DNA of 64,000 nucleotides from an uncultured Commensalibacter sp. (GCA_945266285.1 CALYOP010000005.1:62001-126000), one strand, 5' to 3'; numbered from the stretch's first letter, positions 30,433 through 39,667 are shown. Translations and numbers: made by a program. Notes: a model not told the origin generated them from the letters alone.

Positions 30433-30440
30433 ATAGAAAA

Positions 30441-30458
30441 TGTATCTTATAGGATACA
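30441..30458 (-). promoter_or_regulatory. Toxin-antitoxin operator
   Basis: TGTATCTTATAGGATACA is an 18-bp near-perfect palindrome (16 of 18 positions symmetrical) ending 8 bases upstream of the toxin ATG. It overlaps a TATAAG -10-like element on the minus strand, consistent with autorepression. Confidence 0.65.
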
Positions 30459-30518
30459 AAATGGCAAGGTGTTTTTAAGGCCTTAGGCATTTTTTTTATC
30501 GTTTTATTGGAAATATTC

Positions 30519-31151
30519 ATGTCGTTTAATGTTTTTGAAGCCATGCTGCGCCCTGCGGTTTTTGGAGTTATCGACAAGGCTCTTAGTGACCTTCTCAATG
30601 AAAAAGACCGGTTTGGTCTTTATACGGGTGATGGTCTTCCTTTTTATCAGAAAAAAGGGTCTGGCAAGGTGTTTGATACCAGTGTTATCAACCCTCAGCA
30701 TGTGGGGGTTCTTAGTGCTGATTATGACGGCAAAGTCTTTGTCACCAATGTTCCAGTTGAACAAGGTCAGTTTATCAGCATTAACAAGGTGATCATGCCC
30801 CGTTCGGGTAAAGTGGTTTATGCCTATACGGGTCTGGTTAAGCATATAAAGCTGTTTGAAGAACGACTGGAGGAATATGAACGCGGGGTGCTACCGCTTC
30901 ATTTTTTTACCCCTGAACGGGATTTGGCAAATGTTACGATTACCAGCCACACCGTATCGCGAAGCGTGATTAGTGGTAAATCCCTGCCAACGGTTGAGGT
31001 TAATTTTCAGGAAATCCTTTATACGGCCGAAGGATATGTTGGTTATCATGAGGTGAATATCGGCGCCAAAGACAGCAAATCACAAGGGCAGCTTGATCCT
31101 GTAGAGCCTACGGGATCGCAACAGCAAGCCGCCGAAAAAACACCGGATTAA
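30519..31151 (+). CDS. Baseplate protein (first gene of baseplate module)
   Basis: 210 residues from ATG 30519 (GGAAA ribosome-binding site; a TTG at 30507 is weaker). It begins MSFNVFEAMLRPAVFGVID and has a beta-rich core (GKVVYAYTGLVKHIKLFEERLEEYERG, ... NFQEILYTAEGYVGYHEVN), with a Gln/Pro-rich disordered end. The genes after it are baseplate plug, hub, spike and wedge, so it is probably the baseplate component that joins the tail tube. The exact homologue is not recognised. Confidence 0.6.
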   Translation: MSFNVFEAMLRPAVFGVIDKALSDLLNEKDRFGLYTGDGLPFYQKKGSGKVFDTSVINPQHVGVLSADYDGKVFVTNVPVEQGQFISINKVIMPRSGKVVYAYTGLVKHIKLFEERLEEYERGVLPLHFFTPERDLANVTITSHTVSRSVISGKSLPTVEVNFQEILYTAEGYVGYHEVNIGAKDSKSQGQLDPVEPTGSQQQAAEKTPD

Positions 31152-31156
31152 CCGCC

Positions 31157-31471
31157 ATGAAAATTATACCCCTCAGCCAGGCCAGAGCGCAAACGCTCTC
31201 AACAGTGCTTAATGGCAATGTCTATCAATTACGCCTGCTGGATAAAGGCAGCACGGGTGTTTTTCTCGATATCTCAGCCGGTAGCACGCCAATTGCCCTT
31301 GGCGTTCTCTGTCTGGATCGCAGACGATTGGTTCAAACCCCCTATCGTGGCTTTCCAGGGGATTTGATGTTTGCCGATCAACGCGGATTTACCAACCCCG
31401 CCTTTACAGGCTTTAATGACCGTTACCTGCTTTGCTGGCTGGAACCGGGTGAAATGGAACTAGGGCTATGA
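31157..31471 (+). CDS. Baseplate plug (Pam3 gp18-like)
   Basis: 104 residues: AQTLSTVLNGNVYQLRLLDKGSTGVFLDISAG, then LCLDRRRLVQTPYRGFPGDLMFADQRG and the terminal FNDRYLLCWLEPGEME. This fits the small baseplate plug family described for cyanophage Pam3. It overlaps the hub gene by ATGA and lies five bases downstream of the first baseplate gene. Confidence 0.75.
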   Translation: MKIIPLSQARAQTLSTVLNGNVYQLRLLDKGSTGVFLDISAGSTPIALGVLCLDRRRLVQTPYRGFPGDLMFADQRGFTNPAFTGFNDRYLLCWLEPGEMELGL

Positions 31472-32517
31472 GCGAAGAAACTATGCCAACAAGCGATACC
31501 TCGGCAAGCGGCTTTCAATCTTTTTTCCAGAAACGCGAATTGAAATTTCTGTTTACCAAAATCCCCTTTGAAAAAAGCGGTGATCCAAGAACCTTTGCTG
31601 ATGGTAGTTGGGCAAAAGTTCTAAAAGGTCACGAAGCCCAGGTCAGCATCACCATTAATAGTGGTGAATTTTTGGGCGAATGTGTGGGATCAATTACCAA
31701 TGTCAATGACGTGTTGGTCAATGAGCTTTCAACCCTTGGCATGTATCCCAAACCCTCCGGCACGATTAACATTATCACCATTTATACGAGCAATGATTTT
31801 CAAAGCGGTTATCATTATGACGGCAATCCAAAGGAGCCACCCAGAACCTTTTCCAAGGTCTTTGAAGGCACGATTGATACAGCGGCGGCCGATTATAACA
31901 GCCAACCCAATCCCAAGCTGATCTTTACCGCTCGGGCCAATGGCGGCTTTAACTTCCTACCTTCCAAGCCGGTTTCCTTTATGGGAGAAGTTAAGGTTGC
32001 GGATATTTTTCAAGCAATTATCGCCAATATCAACAGCTTTTTTCCTGCTGATGCTCCGCCTATCAAAGTTTTTCAAAATCTGGGGGTCGAAGCCGTCGAA
32101 AAAAATCCCTACTACCGTGGAGATGCCGCCCAGCAACTGGCTCAATGCGCTAGCAATAACCACGTTGATCAGGGTCTTGAAAATGGCATTTTAAGCATCT
32201 GGCCACAAGGTAAAGCACCTGAAAGAAAGGGCAGCCCTCAGAATAGGACACTTTTACTATCCTATATGACTGGCATGATTGGCTATCCGCGCTATTCACA
32301 GCAGGGAGTGATTGTGGAAACGGTTTATCGCAATGACCTTAATTTAACCCGTCCCTATTATATTGATTCCAACATCAAAAAAGCATGCGGGCGATATGAC
32401 CACGTGATCCGCATTACCCATAATCTTTCCTGTCTGACCGCAGGCGGGCCGTGGAGCAGCGAGATCGAACTTTCCACTTTTGGAACCAATAAAGGATTTG
32501 GCAGCAATGGAAATTAA
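31468..32517 (+). CDS. Baseplate hub protein (gp27-like)
   Basis: 349 residues. The central part (RTFSKVFEGTIDTAAADYNSQPNPKLIFTARANGGF) is the usual strand-rich hub core, and the C-terminal GMIGYPRYSQQGVIVETVYRNDLNLTRPYYIDSN is shared by hub proteins of related contractile phages. It overlaps the plug and the spike genes, the expected order of plug-hub-spike. Confidence 0.7.
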   Translation: MSEETMPTSDTSASGFQSFFQKRELKFLFTKIPFEKSGDPRTFADGSWAKVLKGHEAQVSITINSGEFLGECVGSITNVNDVLVNELSTLGMYPKPSGTINIITIYTSNDFQSGYHYDGNPKEPPRTFSKVFEGTIDTAAADYNSQPNPKLIFTARANGGFNFLPSKPVSFMGEVKVADIFQAIIANINSFFPADAPPIKVFQNLGVEAVEKNPYYRGDAAQQLAQCASNNHVDQGLENGILSIWPQGKAPERKGSPQNRTLLLSYMTGMIGYPRYSQQGVIVETVYRNDLNLTRPYYIDSNIKKACGRYDHVIRITHNLSCLTAGGPWSSEIELSTFGTNKGFGSNGN

Positions 32518-33085
32518 TGATTACAACAACCCTCTCAATACGCTTGATAAGCAGATCGAAAGCAAACTGGCTTTTCATATGAGCGCTATTCCCGTTAAGG
32601 TCGTAAGCGTGAATAGCGAGGCCCGCACGGTGGATGTTCTACCAATGGTGCATATGGTTGACAGTTACGGCAACGCACATCCTCACACGATTGTTCACGG
32701 CCTACCTTTTGCCCGTCAGCAAGGCGGAAATTACGGCGTGATCTGCGACCCTGTAGTAGGCGATAAAGGTCAGATTGTCGTCAATTCCCGCAATATTGAA
32801 AAAGTTATTACCACCCGTGATGCAGCCCCTCCCGATAATGCCCGCATAAACAACCTCTCAGACGGGGTTTATATTGGCAATCTCTTTAATGACGACCCCG
32901 ATATTTATATCCGTTTCAAAGAGGACGGCATTGAAATCAAGGGCGATGTTACGATTAACGGCAACCTCAAGGTCAATGGCGATGTCTCCATTTCCGGCGA
33001 TGCGGTGATCGGGGGCATATCCTTTAAAAACCACACCCATTCCAATGGTAATCACGGCGATGATACGGGGGTTCCCAATGGGTAG
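32507..33085 (+). CDS. Baseplate spike protein (gpV/Gp138-like)
   Basis: 192 residues from ATG 32507. An OB-fold-like N-terminal part (IPVKVVSVNSEARTVDVLPMV ... GGNYGVICDPVVGDKGQIVVNSRN) precedes a beta-helical needle made of short repeats (IKGDVTINGNLKVNGDVSISGDAVIGG). The tip carries HTHSNGNHG, the His-rich metal-binding motif at the apex of phage membrane-piercing spikes. Overlaps hub and wedge genes. Confidence 0.85.
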   Translation: MEINDYNNPLNTLDKQIESKLAFHMSAIPVKVVSVNSEARTVDVLPMVHMVDSYGNAHPHTIVHGLPFARQQGGNYGVICDPVVGDKGQIVVNSRNIEKVITTRDAAPPDNARINNLSDGVYIGNLFNDDPDIYIRFKEDGIEIKGDVTINGNLKVNGDVSISGDAVIGGISFKNHTHSNGNHGDDTGVPNG

Positions 33086-33428
33086 TTTATTCATTGATGA
33101 AACCACGTGGGATATTTGCGCCGATGAAAATCGCAATCTGGCGATTGTGCAAGGCCCCAAAGCTCTTATTCAGCGCGTTGCCTGTGAGCTTAAGCATTTC
33201 GAGGGCGAAGGCTGGTATGATTCACGTCAGGGTCTTCCCTATTTTATCAGCGTCCTGGGCGTTGAAACCACAAGCCCTCTGGTGGTTTCCCTGATTGAAA
33301 ACCATGTCACCCGTATTAATACCATTGGCAGCGTGATTGCCCTGCTGCAAATCACCAAAGATCGCAGACTGACTGGCGATATTCGGGTCACCACCCAAAG
33401 CGGAGATGCTTTAAATGTCCAGATTTAA
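33078..33428 (+). CDS. Baseplate wedge protein (gp25/gpW-like)
   Basis: 116 residues from ATG 33078. It has the gp25-like core: LAIVQGPKALIQRVACELKHFEGEGWYDSRQGLPYF, followed by VETTSPLVVSLIENHVTRINTIGSVIALLQITKDR. These proteins form the inner wedge ring of contractile baseplates. The end overlaps the baseplate J gene by 14 bases. Confidence 0.8.
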   Translation: MGSLFIDETTWDICADENRNLAIVQGPKALIQRVACELKHFEGEGWYDSRQGLPYFISVLGVETTSPLVVSLIENHVTRINTIGSVIALLQITKDRRLTGDIRVTTQSGDALNVQI

Positions 33429-34659
33429 AACCAATGTCCCCAAACCCCAGTTTGAAGATACAGGCCTTAAACTGCCTGAGGAAAGCGAAATCCTGAATGG
33501 CGTTATTGAGGATCATTCGACCGCTTTTGGCAACACGGTGGATTACTATGATTCCCAAAGCAATATCTTCCTTCAGGCCACCCCCCAGGGCCAATTAGCC
33601 ACCTCAATTGCAGCCATTATTTCGGATTTCAACAACCAGCTTGCCTATTACGTCAATCAGGTCAATCCCGATTTTGCAACTGGAAGAATGCAGGATGCGA
33701 TTGGCAAGATTTACTTTATGGATCGCATCCCCGCGCAAGCAACAGTTGTTAACGCGACCTGTTACGGTATGACGGGGACTATCATCCCCAAAGGAACTCT
33801 GGCTAAAGATACATCAGGCAATATCTACGAAAGCACAGAACAGGTAACGATCAACGATACAGGTAGTATTCATGTTGATTTTCAATGCACAACCACCGGC
33901 CCGGTTGAATGTAAGAAAAATACTTTAACGCAACTTTATCAGGTCATCCAAGGCTTTGAAAGAATTAACAATCCAACTGATGGCATTGTTGGACGTAATG
34001 TTGAAAGCTCGGCACAATTTGAAGCGCGACGTAGAAAATCCGTGGCCATCAATGCCGTGAATAGCGTTGATTCAATCATGAGTTCATTGCTAAGTTTAGA
34101 AAATGTTATCGATGCGTATGTTACCGATAACAGCGCCGCGCATGATGCGTCAATATCAGGGGTAAGCTTGAAACCTCATAGTATTTTCGTTTGTGTTGCA
34201 GGCGGAAAGCCGGAGGAAATCGCCCGTGCCATATGGAGAAAGAAACCGCCCGGTTGCGATATGAATGGCGACACAACCGTTACAATTGTTGATGATAGTG
34301 GCCTTTATGGAAGCACACCGCCACAATATGAAATTACCTACCAAAAAGCTAAACCCGTCCGTTTATTGATGGGGATTACAATGATTAGACCTCAAAGCCT
34401 TCCTATAGATGGAACAAAGCAAATTAAAGATGCCGTTCTCAATGCGTTTAATGGTGTTGATGGTTCTATAAAAGCAGGTATTGGTTCATTGATAAGAGCA
34501 AGTTCCTTTTACTTTCCTATTCAGCAACTAGGATCATGGGCGCAGATTATCAATCTTTATATTGGCGAAACTGCGGCCAGCGAAACACTGGTTCAAATCA
34601 ACATTGACCAAATCCCTACTTTAAACGCTGATGATATTGAGGTGACTTTTAGTGGATAA
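33415..34659 (+). CDS. Baseplate J-like protein
   Basis: 414 residues with the baseplate J order: ENEILNGVIEDHSTAFG-like start (EESEILNGVIEDHSTAFGNTVDYYDSQSNIFL), an IGKIYFMDRIPAQATVVNATCYGMTGTIIPKGTLAKDTSGNIYES core, the QFEARRRKSVAINAVNSVDSIMSSLLSLENVIDAYV block, and a C-terminal NAFNGVDGSIKAGIGSLIRASSFY. It forms the outer wedge rim. From about 33,760 onward the DNA becomes visibly more AT-rich, suggesting a mosaic junction inside this gene. Confidence 0.85.
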   Translation: MSRFKTNVPKPQFEDTGLKLPEESEILNGVIEDHSTAFGNTVDYYDSQSNIFLQATPQGQLATSIAAIISDFNNQLAYYVNQVNPDFATGRMQDAIGKIYFMDRIPAQATVVNATCYGMTGTIIPKGTLAKDTSGNIYESTEQVTINDTGSIHVDFQCTTTGPVECKKNTLTQLYQVIQGFERINNPTDGIVGRNVESSAQFEARRRKSVAINAVNSVDSIMSSLLSLENVIDAYVTDNSAAHDASISGVSLKPHSIFVCVAGGKPEEIARAIWRKKPPGCDMNGDTTVTIVDDSGLYGSTPPQYEITYQKAKPVRLLMGITMIRPQSLPIDGTKQIKDAVLNAFNGVDGSIKAGIGSLIRASSFYFPIQQLGSWAQIINLYIGETAASETLVQINIDQIPTLNADDIEVTFSG

Positions 34660-35314
34660 TGAACGTGACAATATTCTTAATCAAACGCCGGATTATACTT
34701 TTAATGAAGATTACCCGCCTGCCTGTCTTAACCCAATGGCGACCGTTATCGCACAATATGCAAACTCTCCACATCTTTTAAAGTTGATTGATTTCTTTGC
34801 GCAAAATGTAATTGCGTGCCCTTTTTTTGATCGCTTTTATCACGATGTCTGGAATTTAGACACGGCTGGCAATTATGGGCTTAAAGTCTGGGGTAATATC
34901 GTCGGCATCAATCGAACGATTAGAAGTTTAAGTAATTTTTGGGTTGGCTTTAATGAAGAAACCTTACTTTTAGCACGACCCTTTAATGAAACATTAGACC
35001 GAGCAACCTTTTGGAATGGTCGAGATTCTTTATATAGTGATCTATATCTTAACGCGAATAACTTTAAAAAAATCATTTATGTAAAAGCTGCTGCTAATAT
35101 TTCAGACGGCTCAATTGCCTCACTTAACAAAATATTAATGATGCTGTTTTCTGATAGAGGTCAAATCTACATCCAAGACAATCGGGACATGACAGCGACC
35201 GTTATAACGAACTGGAGAATTACTCCAACCGACGCATCAATTTTAATGACGGTGTTTTCTGTATTAATGCCTGCAGGCGTTGGCATAACTTTAAAAATGA
35301 ATGAAGTAGAATAA
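34652..35314 (+). CDS. Baseplate/tail protein, DUF2612 type
   Basis: 220 residues starting at a GTG that overlaps the baseplate J gene. It has IDFFAQNVIACPFFDRFYHDVWNLDTAGNYGLKVWGNIVGINR and the late LNKILMMLFSDRGQIYIQDNRDMTATVI, the DUF2612 pattern. DUF2612 proteins occupy the tail protein I position and link the wedge to the fibres that follow. Confidence 0.8.
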   Translation: MDNERDNILNQTPDYTFNEDYPPACLNPMATVIAQYANSPHLLKLIDFFAQNVIACPFFDRFYHDVWNLDTAGNYGLKVWGNIVGINRTIRSLSNFWVGFNEETLLLARPFNETLDRATFWNGRDSLYSDLYLNANNFKKIIYVKAAANISDGSIASLNKILMMLFSDRGQIYIQDNRDMTATVITNWRITPTDASILMTVFSVLMPAGVGITLKMNEVE

Positions 35315-35316
35315 TC

Positions 35317-36639
35317 ATGCAATCAACATCCATTCCCCGTAAAACCACTGTTGCTTTTGCTGAAAATGCCGATAGCAATTATTCGAATGAACTAAACGAC
35401 TATACAACTCAAGAAGGAAAGGCAAGCTATTCGCAAGGGTTTCCTCCAAAAACCATGACTCCCACTTACAAAGGCGGTATCCCTCCTTTAGGTCAGGATA
35501 TGAATGGTATTTTGCACGATCTTTCAAAGCATGCCCAATTTCAAGACCTGGGCGGGTATCCTAAAAATGCCAGGATCGCATCATCAAAATATGCTTATGT
35601 CAGCTTTGTTTCAATGATTGAAAATAATCAGAATGATCCAAATAATGGTACAAGACCAAATGATTTTTGGATTGATGATTCAAGACAAGGAAATGGATGG
35701 GCTGTTTTAACCATTCTTTCAAATGATCCGGATAATATTTCATATTTGGATCCAAATCTAAGATTGGTTACAAAAGCATCCGGGCCGATGTCTGATATTT
35801 ATGTCAGCGCAAGTCTGGGATCAGATAGCAATGCAGGAACAAGAGAGGCCCCTTTTGCAACGCCCGGCATGGCCATTAAAAGCGTACCTGATGGTGGTGT
35901 TGCAACCATTCATCTTTATTACAAAGACAATTTTTCGTTAATGGCGGATAACACCACCAGCACAACAAATATTTTAAATGGCGGCTGGTATATTGGGAAA
36001 AGAACCTTAACCATTCAAAGCTATGGTGATCCCTTTCTTGAACAGGCGACAAAAGATTTACAGGCCGCACACTCCCCTGTTAATCCGTATAATTTGGCAG
36101 GCTTTCAAAGAACAATTATCCACATTCCTACAGGTATCGATCCAATCAATCATACAATGATCTTTGGTTACGTGAATGGCCAAGGCGGTGCGATTGATTT
36201 TAAAGGTATTGATTTTCGTGTCTTGCCTGGCAACAAATCAATCAATCAAGCCGGTTCCCCTTTTTCTCCTTTTGTGGATTACAATTTTTATGGGTGTATC
36301 TTTGAAGGATTGGAAAATCTAAATTTCCTGTATGGTGGTTGGGGTGGCAATTCTGGGAAATTGAAGTTTAATTTTTGCAATATTCCCAGTGCAAGCGGTG
36401 CTTTCATCCAATTAGGAAACGGAAATACTGATCTAAGCGTCAGCGGTTCCCAAAGCGATCATGTTGATGTCCCTGGTTATAGTTATCCGCCTTCGAATGC
36501 CATGGATTTTTTTGCAAGAAAAGACAATTTCAACAACTTCCAAATGGGGATCATTGGTTATCAGGATGCAAACGGAACCAAACCCGTTTATGGCCCCAAA
36601 AACATAACAACAAATCTTAACTGGATTTTCACTGAATAG
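35317..36639 (+). CDS. Tail fibre protein with beta-helix-like shaft
   Basis: 440 residues. Residues 1-90 are an attachment domain found on fibres of related phages (YTTQEGKASYSQGFPPKTMTPTYKGGIPPLGQDMNGILHDLSKHAQFQDLGGYP). A middle part reads VSASLGSDSNAGTREAPFATPGMAIKS, typical of right-handed beta-helix fibres, and the remainder is rich in Gly, Asn and Ser. The sequence is AT-rich compared with the capsid genes. The stop is TAG. It probably contributes to host recognition. Confidence 0.75.
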   Translation: MQSTSIPRKTTVAFAENADSNYSNELNDYTTQEGKASYSQGFPPKTMTPTYKGGIPPLGQDMNGILHDLSKHAQFQDLGGYPKNARIASSKYAYVSFVSMIENNQNDPNNGTRPNDFWIDDSRQGNGWAVLTILSNDPDNISYLDPNLRLVTKASGPMSDIYVSASLGSDSNAGTREAPFATPGMAIKSVPDGGVATIHLYYKDNFSLMADNTTSTTNILNGGWYIGKRTLTIQSYGDPFLEQATKDLQAAHSPVNPYNLAGFQRTIIHIPTGIDPINHTMIFGYVNGQGGAIDFKGIDFRVLPGNKSINQAGSPFSPFVDYNFYGCIFEGLENLNFLYGGWGGNSGKLKFNFCNIPSASGAFIQLGNGNTDLSVSGSQSDHVDVPGYSYPPSNAMDFFARKDNFNNFQMGIIGYQDANGTKPVYGPKNITTNLNWIFTE

Positions 36640-36647
36640 GATTTGTT

Positions 36648-37109
36648 ATGATTGAAAAAATGACAGATTGGGAACCGAATGCTGGGCGTGTTTTTAAGGT
36701 TAACAAATATGGTTATAACGCCCCGGTTTTGGGACGTTGGAACCAGACAAAACCATTAAATGTAACGTTAGATTATTCGGTTGACTTCATTAACCTTCTT
36801 AAAGAAGGAGATTACATTGATGGTTTTTCAGTTGATTACGACAAGCGTAATTTCTTTTTACCATGTATGACGATTTACAGCAGTAAAGTCGTTATCTTTA
36901 TTAAAGGCGGAGTTTCAAACTCTGCCTTTTCTTTTGGCTTTTCTGTTCATACCAAACAAGGGGATTTCTTTACAAAATCGCTATTGCTTTCCATTTCTGG
37001 GAACGCCCCCGACAAAGCTGAAAACATCCCCTTTCCTCCTCCAAATACAATTCATTTCAATAATCTCCATTTAGTGAACCATGATGGAAATTTCTTGATT
37101 GTAGGATAA
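36648..37109 (+). CDS. Hypothetical tail fibre-associated protein, 153 aa
   Basis: Nothing recognisable beyond beta-rich composition (VIFIKGGVSNSAFSFGFSVHTKQGDFFTKSLLLSISGNAP). It lies eight bases after the fibre gene and one base before the next, inside the AT-rich fibre block, so it is likely a virion protein: a second fibre component, a tip or an assembly factor. Confidence 0.5.
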   Translation: MIEKMTDWEPNAGRVFKVNKYGYNAPVLGRWNQTKPLNVTLDYSVDFINLLKEGDYIDGFSVDYDKRNFFLPCMTIYSSKVVIFIKGGVSNSAFSFGFSVHTKQGDFFTKSLLLSISGNAPDKAENIPFPPPNTIHFNNLHLVNHDGNFLIVG

Positions 37110-37110
37110 A

Positions 37111-37566
37111 ATGACTTGTCAAAAAAATAATGATTGTCCCTGTCATTGTATCAATGATGACGGGTCAACGGATACGCAAACCGCAAATGTTAATCAAGTT
37201 CCCCAACTAAACGGTAAAATTAATTCAAAAGATACGTTTTTGGTTATTAAAAACAATAACCTTTTTCGTGCCAATTTTGATGATTTAAGCGCAGAATTAG
37301 CTTTATCCATTCTTGAAAAAGCCGTTCAGATTATGCCGAAAACAAACCCCGGTGATGGTGTAAGTCTTTGGCTTGACAATGGAACCATTCGCGTGGCCTC
37401 GGGTGATCCAGCCGATCTGGGCACAATGTCACCGAATGCGTTCATACAATCCTTTAATAACTGCACTGGAATTCTCCCAAAATCACCCCCTCCAAATGGC
37501 GGTTTTTGGCTTGATAATGGCGTTCTGGTCTTTGCTAATCCTAAAAAAAATAATGGGTGTTGCTAA
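37111..37566 (+). CDS. Hypothetical fibre-region protein with internal repeat
   Basis: 151 residues with Cys-rich ends (CQKNNDCPCHC, NNGCC) and two related copies of a segment: NPGDGVSLWLDNGTIRVA and PPPNGGFWLDNGVLVFA. It may be an adhesive or accessory fibre part. Its stop overlaps the next start (TAATG), so it is translated together with the SGNH fibre. Confidence 0.5.
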   Translation: MTCQKNNDCPCHCINDDGSTDTQTANVNQVPQLNGKINSKDTFLVIKNNNLFRANFDDLSAELALSILEKAVQIMPKTNPGDGVSLWLDNGTIRVASGDPADLGTMSPNAFIQSFNNCTGILPKSPPPNGGFWLDNGVLVFANPKKNNGCC

Positions 37567-39614
37567 TGTCCTGTTGCAATAACTTTGATCCTAAAAAAAC
37601 CGTAGTGATTCCTTCATATTTTTTATATGACGAAGAAATTAAAATAATGGGCAAAAGCCCAGAAGAAAGAAAACATTACTATTTTTCTTTGGTTCGTATA
37701 TTACCCGAAGATGTTACGATTATTGATGTAAAAGGAAAATCCGTTAATGATGCATCGATTGATATTAAAATGGTATCTTGTGAAGGAAGAAACTTCATTG
37801 CCTTAATATCAGGCGGAACCTTAAATACCAAAGCCTCCCTTCAATTTTCCATCTATACAAGTTCAGAAGAATTAATAGATTTTATCGCATCTTTACATGT
37901 TAGAAATAACGGTACTGTTAAAGATGAAAACAATCATAATTATGTAATATTGCCCGGCCCGCAAGGTGAGAAAGGTGATGCTGCAACCATTGCGATCGGA
38001 AAAGTTTCTACAGGCAAACCAGGAACGTCGGTTGTTGTTGAAAATGTTGGAACGCAATATGATGCAGAACTCAACATTACCATTCCCCAGGGCGAGAAAG
38101 GTGAACAAGGTTCTGTATTTTTAACTGGTGATGCCGATCCTGTTTCTATTGACGGCATTGTAACACCGGCCTTTTTTGTTAATAATCGATCAGGTGATTT
38201 TTTCTATCTGCAAAAAAATGGAACCCAATGGGAGAAAAAAGGCAACCTGATCGGCCCACAGGGCATTCAAGGGAATGCAGCAACCATTGCGATTAACAGC
38301 GTTACCGCTTCTGAACCAGGGTCAAATCCATCGATTACGAATGTTGGAACGGATATCAACGCGAAATGGAATATTGTTTTACCACGCGGTCAGCAGGGAA
38401 CACCCGGTAAAGATGGTAAAGACGGTAAAGACGGTCTTGATGGAACAACCTATCTAAAAGGTAAAAATATTTCTTTCATTGGCGATAGCATTTCGACTTT
38501 TGCAGGAAATGTGGTGGCAGGAAATGAAACCTATTACCCCGCTTTCAATGTCTTGTCTGTAGACGATACATGGTGGATGCAACTGATTAAAAAAACTGGT
38601 GCAACCCTTTTAACCAATGATTCCTGGTCGGGATCGTGGATTTCCAATCATGGCAGCGGCAGTTTGCAGACCCGCCTTAAGGTAATTGATCCGGCAACGG
38701 ATATCTGCCTGATCATGATGGGAGCGAATGATCTGCAGAAGAAAGCCCCGATGGGAGTTAAGCGGACGGCGCCTTCTTTTTCCACGACCAATGATTTTAA
38801 TACGACGTACTTTCGGGACGCACTTTGCAATACGATTGTCAATCTTCAGACCAATTACCCCAAAACGACCTTTGTCTGGCTTTTGCCCCTCAAGCAGTTC
38901 AACCATGATCTCAGCCCCTACAGCTATAGCCTGACCACCAACATCAAGGCGGGCAATGATGGCTATACCGACAAAACCGACACGACAATGCGCTATTACA
39001 CGCCGCTGGATCAATCGCTGTGGCGGGGGCAGAGCATCTCGCAAATCAGGGTGGTCAATGCCAACAAACCCGATGAACCCAATGGGTATGGCAATTACAC
39101 AGTCATGATTGTCAGCAATATTGGACAGGATGGACTTATTCCCACCATCCGCAAACAGCAGGATATCGAGGTCAATTATACCAATTCCTGGCGCCCGCTT
39201 TCGGGGGAGTGGATCGTGGGCGATAACGAATACCTCGCCTTTCAGTCCAATGACCCAAGCGTTACCGGATCGGGTCGAACGGGAAAATGGTATTGTTCCA
39301 ATTCCGTTCTGGCCGATGGCGGGTTTCAATATTACGACCCCACCACCAAAAAATGGACAACCATTCAAGGCGATCTCAATATGGGCGTGCAAATCAAGGA
39401 AAGCCACGATGTGAACGATTACTACAACGTGATGACCGATATCCTGACCTGGTACGGCCAACGCTTTATCGATCTGCGACCTTTGGGCATCACCAGCATG
39501 AACGCCCCACAATTCCTCGGCGAAGCCGGCATATCTGGCTTCGTCCATCCCCTCAAATCAGGCATGACCCTCCTCGCATCCTATATCTACAATCAACTCT
39601 ACGGCATGCACTAA
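37566..39614 (+). CDS. Tail fibre with collagen-like repeats and SGNH hydrolase domain
   Basis: 682 residues from the coupled ATG at 37566. The N-terminal 125 residues form an attachment domain. Collagen-like Gly-X-Y stretches (GPQGEKGDAA, PQGEKGEQG, GPQGIQGNAA, GTPGKDGKDGKDGLDG) alternate with two copies of an ATIAI-repeat module (about 139-177 and 238-275). From about residue 300 comes an SGNH/GDSL hydrolase domain: GDS at 306-308, MMGANDL with the block III Asn at 388, and VHP near the end with the catalytic His at 661. The Asp usually three residues before this His is replaced by Gly. The domain could deacetylate a surface polysaccharide. The hydrolase part is more GC-rich than the fibre part. 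Confidence 0.8.
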   Translation: MSCCNNFDPKKTVVIPSYFLYDEEIKIMGKSPEERKHYYFSLVRILPEDVTIIDVKGKSVNDASIDIKMVSCEGRNFIALISGGTLNTKASLQFSIYTSSEELIDFIASLHVRNNGTVKDENNHNYVILPGPQGEKGDAATIAIGKVSTGKPGTSVVVENVGTQYDAELNITIPQGEKGEQGSVFLTGDADPVSIDGIVTPAFFVNNRSGDFFYLQKNGTQWEKKGNLIGPQGIQGNAATIAINSVTASEPGSNPSITNVGTDINAKWNIVLPRGQQGTPGKDGKDGKDGLDGTTYLKGKNISFIGDSISTFAGNVVAGNETYYPAFNVLSVDDTWWMQLIKKTGATLLTNDSWSGSWISNHGSGSLQTRLKVIDPATDICLIMMGANDLQKKAPMGVKRTAPSFSTTNDFNTTYFRDALCNTIVNLQTNYPKTTFVWLLPLKQFNHDLSPYSYSLTTNIKAGNDGYTDKTDTTMRYYTPLDQSLWRGQSISQIRVVNANKPDEPNGYGNYTVMIVSNIGQDGLIPTIRKQQDIEVNYTNSWRPLSGEWIVGDNEYLAFQSNDPSVTGSGRTGKWYCSNSVLADGGFQYYDPTTKKWTTIQGDLNMGVQIKESHDVNDYYNVMTDILTWYGQRFIDLRPLGITSMNAPQFLGEAGISGFVHPLKSGMTLLASYIYNQLYGMH

Positions 39615-39645
39615 CCCCGAACACACACCAACGCCCGAACAAAGC

Positions 39646-39667
39646 ACACCCATTGGGGTGTTTTTTT
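39646..39667 (+). terminator. Terminator after tail fibre genes
   Basis: ACACCC pairs with GGGTGT around ATTG and is followed by seven Ts. It ends the late structural operon. Confidence 0.75.

Noticed and set aside
38610-39548. Long leftward frame of 312 codons opposite the SGNH domain
   Set aside because: It has no ribosome-binding site or recognisable domain, and the opposite strand encodes a clear SGNH hydrolase. Its Ile/Gly/Val-rich make-up is a mirror effect of that gene.
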